From the NCBI GenBank assembly GCA_016872225.1, contig VHAW01000076.1, positions 1-8,228 of the forward strand: a stretch of DNA of 8,228 bases, in the 5' to 3' direction. The notes under the pieces were generated by a model. That model ran no database searches. It was not told where the DNA came from and saw only the letters and a program-made list of their open reading frames with translations. The DNA is from Sphingomonadales bacterium (GTDB lineage Bacteria; Bacteroidota; Bacteroidia; UBA7662). Positions 6,085 to 8,228 of this stretch are shown in pieces. Position numbers and translations under genes: made by a program. How positions within the stretch are numbered: the first letter of the stretch is position 1; each line of letters opens with the position of its first letter.

Positions 6085-7062
6085 GTGAGTTGGGAAATTG
6101 ACTTTGTGTTGAGGGGTCAATCCTCCTCTATGGTTGGAGATGGATTCAAGGTTTTTCATCTTTTCCCTGGGGCCAAAGCGAGCATGCAGCGTATGGATCC
6201 TTTTCTGATGTTGGACTACAATCCTCCTTGGGAAATTCCACCTTCCAACAGGCCTCGTGGTGTGGATGTGCATCCTCACCGAGGTTTCGAAACGGTCACT
6301 TTCGTCTTCAGTGGGGAGGTATCTCATGCAGACAGCTCAGGGAACTTTGGGACGATAGGGCCTGGAGAAATTCAATGGATGCATGCCGCTTCCGGGATTC
6401 TCCACAAAGAATATCAATCCGAGCAATTCACGAGGGAAGGCGGAGTCTTTCACATGGCTCAGTTATGGGTGAATCTCCCATCCCATTGCAAGAAAGACCC
6501 GCCGGGTTATTGCTCTATACTTCGCGACCAAATCCCTGTCTTGGAAGGAGGGGGTGGCAAAATGGCGTTGGTTGCCGGGAGTCTCGCAGAGGGCGAGGAA
6601 GGGGTGTTACGCTTTGTGAATTCGCAATCCCATGATATGAATGCAATCCATGGCCCGGGGCCCGTTTGCAGTCCCATTCTTGCGGCTATATTGGATTGGG
6701 ATACTTCGGAATACAAGCCTGTTTTGGACATTCCTTCCCATTTTACATTGTTGGCCCTGCTGATGAATGGTTCCTTGGAGGGTAAGCATGAAGGGGTCAA
6801 TGCGGGTGAGCTGGTTGTTTTTCAATCGGCTGTGCCTTACATGAATTCAAGGGAGGAGTATGAAAGACACCATCGCGGCCATAATTATTTAAGTCTTGAA
6901 GCAAGGCCCGGGACCAAGGTGCTCTTGTTGGCAGGGGAACCTTTGGGGGAGCCTATTGCCGCCTATGGTCCATTTGTGATGAATTCGGCTGACGAGATTC
7001 AAGCAGCCTTTGAAGACTATAGGAATGGGCGCTTCGGCACCTTGGGTTTTTTTCCACAATGA
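6085..7062 (+). CDS. Pirin family protein (bicupin), 325 aa
   Basis: The N-terminal cupin has the pirin signature: VHPHRGFETVTFVFSGEV (from residue 62) followed by SSGNFGTIGPGEIQWMHA and SGILHKEY. The four ligands that bind iron in human pirin (two His in HPH, a later His, and Glu two residues on) are all present as H63, H65, H107 and E109. The C-terminal half holds the second cupin and the family ending AGEPLGEPIAAYGPFVMN and DYRNGRFG. No signal peptide is present, so the protein is cytoplasmic. Some bacterial pirins act as quercetin 2,3-dioxygenases, and one in Serratia binds pyruvate dehydrogenase E1; the substrate here cannot be told. The protein is slightly longer than the usual 280-300 residues. 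GTG at 6085 is chosen for its Shine-Dalgarno and for the loss of alternatives upstream. The gene is 30 bases after the secreted-protein gene with no promoter seen between, so cotranscription is likely. Confidence 0.95.
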   Translation: MSWEIDFVLRGQSSSMVGDGFKVFHLFPGAKASMQRMDPFLMLDYNPPWEIPPSNRPRGVDVHPHRGFETVTFVFSGEVSHADSSGNFGTIGPGEIQWMHAASGILHKEYQSEQFTREGGVFHMAQLWVNLPSHCKKDPPGYCSILRDQIPVLEGGGGKMALVAGSLAEGEEGVLRFVNSQSHDMNAIHGPGPVCSPILAAILDWDTSEYKPVLDIPSHFTLLALLMNGSLEGKHEGVNAGELVVFQSAVPYMNSREEYERHHRGHNYLSLEARPGTKVLLLAGEPLGEPIAAYGPFVMNSADEIQAAFEDYRNGRFGTLGFFPQ

Positions 7063-7135
7063 GCCGTTAATAAGCGTTTATCATCGCACATTTTGCGCCT
7101 TGAGGCCTAAATTTAGAAATCAAAATCAAACTTCT

Positions 7136-8228
7136 ATGAAAACTTCTTTTTACCTGAAATCATGCTGTTTAGGGTTGATTATTCTCCTGACTCTGTGGTC
7201 AGTGGTCCAATCAAATGCCCAAGGAACGGATACCCTTGCAACCTGGGAATTGACTGGAATTCAAACTTCAACGCCGGCATGGGGGGCATCTCCGCTACCT
7301 GCCCAATTTGTTTCGTCTGCTGTGACCACATCGGGTTGGACTCGGGGTTCTGGCGTCCTTCTTACGGCGGCAGGAGTTGCCACAACAGGGACTCCCGCAG
7401 GTAGTGCATGGGGTGGAAACGGCTGGGATGCTTATACCACAGCGGGGGCAGGTAATTTGGATTCAACCATTGCGCGTGGTGATTTTGTCACGATTGCATT
7501 TTCCGTGGCGAGTGGATCAACGGTGAGTTTTACCTCAATTCCAGCCTACAATGTCCGTAGGTCGTCCAGCGGACCAGCGACAGGCCAATGGCAGTATAGT
7601 ATTGGTGCTGCAGGAACCTTTGTGAATATGGGTACCCCCATCACCTGGGGCACGGTGACAACAGGCACCGGGAACCCCCAGAGCGCTATTGATTTATCGA
7701 CAATTTCTGATTTACAGAATTTGGTAGGCGGCACAACGGTCACCTTCCGAATTGTGAATATGGGGGCAACAAGTTCAGGAGGGACTTGGTATTTGAATCA
7801 ATTGGCTACAGCAGGAAGGGATGTCACCTTCATGGGAACTGCCGGTACCGGCGGTGGTGGACCTTCTGCTACCCTGAGCCTGGGTTCAATTTCGGCAACC
7901 ACATTTTGCGCAATTGGTAATGCTACGAATATGTTGACAATTTCTTATACCTCGACGGGCACATTGTCCTCTGTGGTTGATCTACAGTTATCCGATGCAA
8001 ACGGTTCCTTTGCTTCCCCAACGACTTTGAGTTCTGCAAGTGGTCCATCCGGAATGTTCGCAGCCATTTTGCCTTCCGGACTTGTGGCGGGGACAGGTTA
8101 TCTGGTTCGTGCTGTTTCGGGGACCGTGGTAAGTCCGCCTTCCGCTGCACTCACCGTGGTTACCGTTGTCCCTGAGGCGACTGCTTTCACCGCCACACCA
8201 TCTAACGGGAGCGTAACCTTGACATGGA
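7136..8228 (+). CDS. Large secreted multi-domain protein (5' part, runs off right edge)
   Basis: The frame from the ATG at 7136 stays open to the window end, giving 364 codons and no stop. The start MKTSFYLK plus the hydrophobic core LGLIILLTLW and SNA|QG is a signal peptide cut after residue 28. Residues of about 30-236 form a glycine-, serine- and threonine-rich beta domain beginning TWELTG and ending RDVTFMG, a type seen at the N-terminus of Bacteroidota extracellular proteins with LTD or nuclease/phosphatase modules. A GTGGGG linker follows. Residues of about 243-345 look like an Ig-like module (ISATTFC, VDLQLSDANGSFASP, GYLVRAVS). From residue 346, PEATAFTATPSNGSVTLTW matches the opening of a fibronectin type III domain. 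A C-terminal T9SS sorting domain is expected beyond the window but is not seen. The leader is A-rich with no Shine-Dalgarno. No catalytic part is visible, so the function is unassigned. Confidence 0.88.
   Translation, partial: MKTSFYLKSCCLGLIILLTLWSVVQSNAQGTDTLATWELTGIQTSTPAWGASPLPAQFVSSAVTTSGWTRGSGVLLTAAGVATTGTPAGSAWGGNGWDAYTTAGAGNLDSTIARGDFVTIAFSVASGSTVSFTSIPAYNVRRSSSGPATGQWQYSIGAAGTFVNMGTPITWGTVTTGTGNPQSAIDLSTISDLQNLVGGTTVTFRIVNMGATSSGGTWYLNQLATAGRDVTFMGTAGTGGGGPSATLSLGSISATTFCAIGNATNMLTISYTSTGTLSSVVDLQLSDANGSFASPTTLSSASGPSGMFAAILPSGLVAGTGYLVRAVSGTVVSPPSAALTVVTVVPEATAFTATPSNGSVTLTW

Noticed and set aside
6228..6635. Plus-strand open frame of 135 codons within the pirin gene
   Set aside because: It lies entirely within the pirin gene in another frame; the pirin frame carries the conserved metal ligands.
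7086..7098. CGCA-CATTT-TGCG hairpin after the pirin gene as a terminator
   Set aside because: The stem has only four base pairs and is not followed by a T run, so it does not support a terminator.
7108..7115. TAAATTTA as a -7 promoter element for the gene at 7136
   Set aside because: It misses the final G of TAnnTTTG, and the nearest TTTG (7092-7095) is only 12 bases upstream, too close for a -33 element. It remains possible but weak.
7162..7404. Plus-strand open frame of 80 codons
   Set aside because: It is a frame shadow of the secreted-protein gene at 7136, which has a signal peptide, a longer frame and recognisable modules.
1..8228. CRISPR array, insertion sequence, toxin-antitoxin or defence system
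   Set aside because: I saw no regularly spaced direct repeats, terminal inverted repeats, transposase or integrase motifs, or nuclease or ATPase motifs in any plausible gene.

Overview
The window looks like a chromosomal segment of a member of the Bacteroidota; the class cannot be fixed from the sequence. Three things point there. Two complete genes end in the two known classes of type IX secretion system (T9SS) sorting domain. Four gene starts are preceded by the Bacteroidota sigma-factor -7 element TAnnTTTG. Most genes lack a Shine-Dalgarno sequence and have AT-rich leaders. Base composition is moderate and codon use looks similar throughout, so nothing suggests recent transfer.

Layout from left to right. 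(1) Positions 1-152, minus strand: the first 50 codons of a pyruvate dehydrogenase E1 beta subunit gene, running off the left edge. (2) Positions 153-346: a divergent intergenic region with a -7 element facing each way. (3) Positions 347-871, plus: a small single-pass membrane or exported protein of unknown function. (4) Positions 952-4692, plus: a very large secreted surface protein of about 1246 residues, with a signal peptide, an N-terminal DUF7948-type region, SBBP-type beta-propeller repeats, several Ig/PKD-like modules and a type B T9SS sorting domain. A run of eight G residues lies inside it. (5) Positions 4790-4862: a tRNA-Lys(UUU) with its own promoter. (6) Positions 4981-6054, plus: a secreted protein with a cohesin-like N-terminal domain and a type A T9SS sorting domain, behind a near-perfect promoter. 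(7) Positions 6085-7062, plus: a pirin-family cupin with all four metal ligands, 30 bases downstream and possibly cotranscribed. (8) Positions 7136-8228, plus: the start of another large secreted multi-domain protein, cut by the right edge.

The window therefore mixes housekeeping functions (pyruvate dehydrogenase, tRNA-Lys, pirin) with a run of exported surface proteins. The two complete exported proteins use different T9SS sorting signals: type B usually accompanies cell-surface attachment and uses PorP/SprF-like partners, while type A is generally linked to LPS anchoring or release. The genes do not form an obvious single pathway. No CRISPR array, mobile element, integrase, toxin-antitoxin pair or recognisable defence system is visible. 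The best candidates for new biology are the possible slippage tract in the giant surface protein, the possibly leaderless small membrane-protein gene, and the uncharacterised cohesin-like T9SS cargo.
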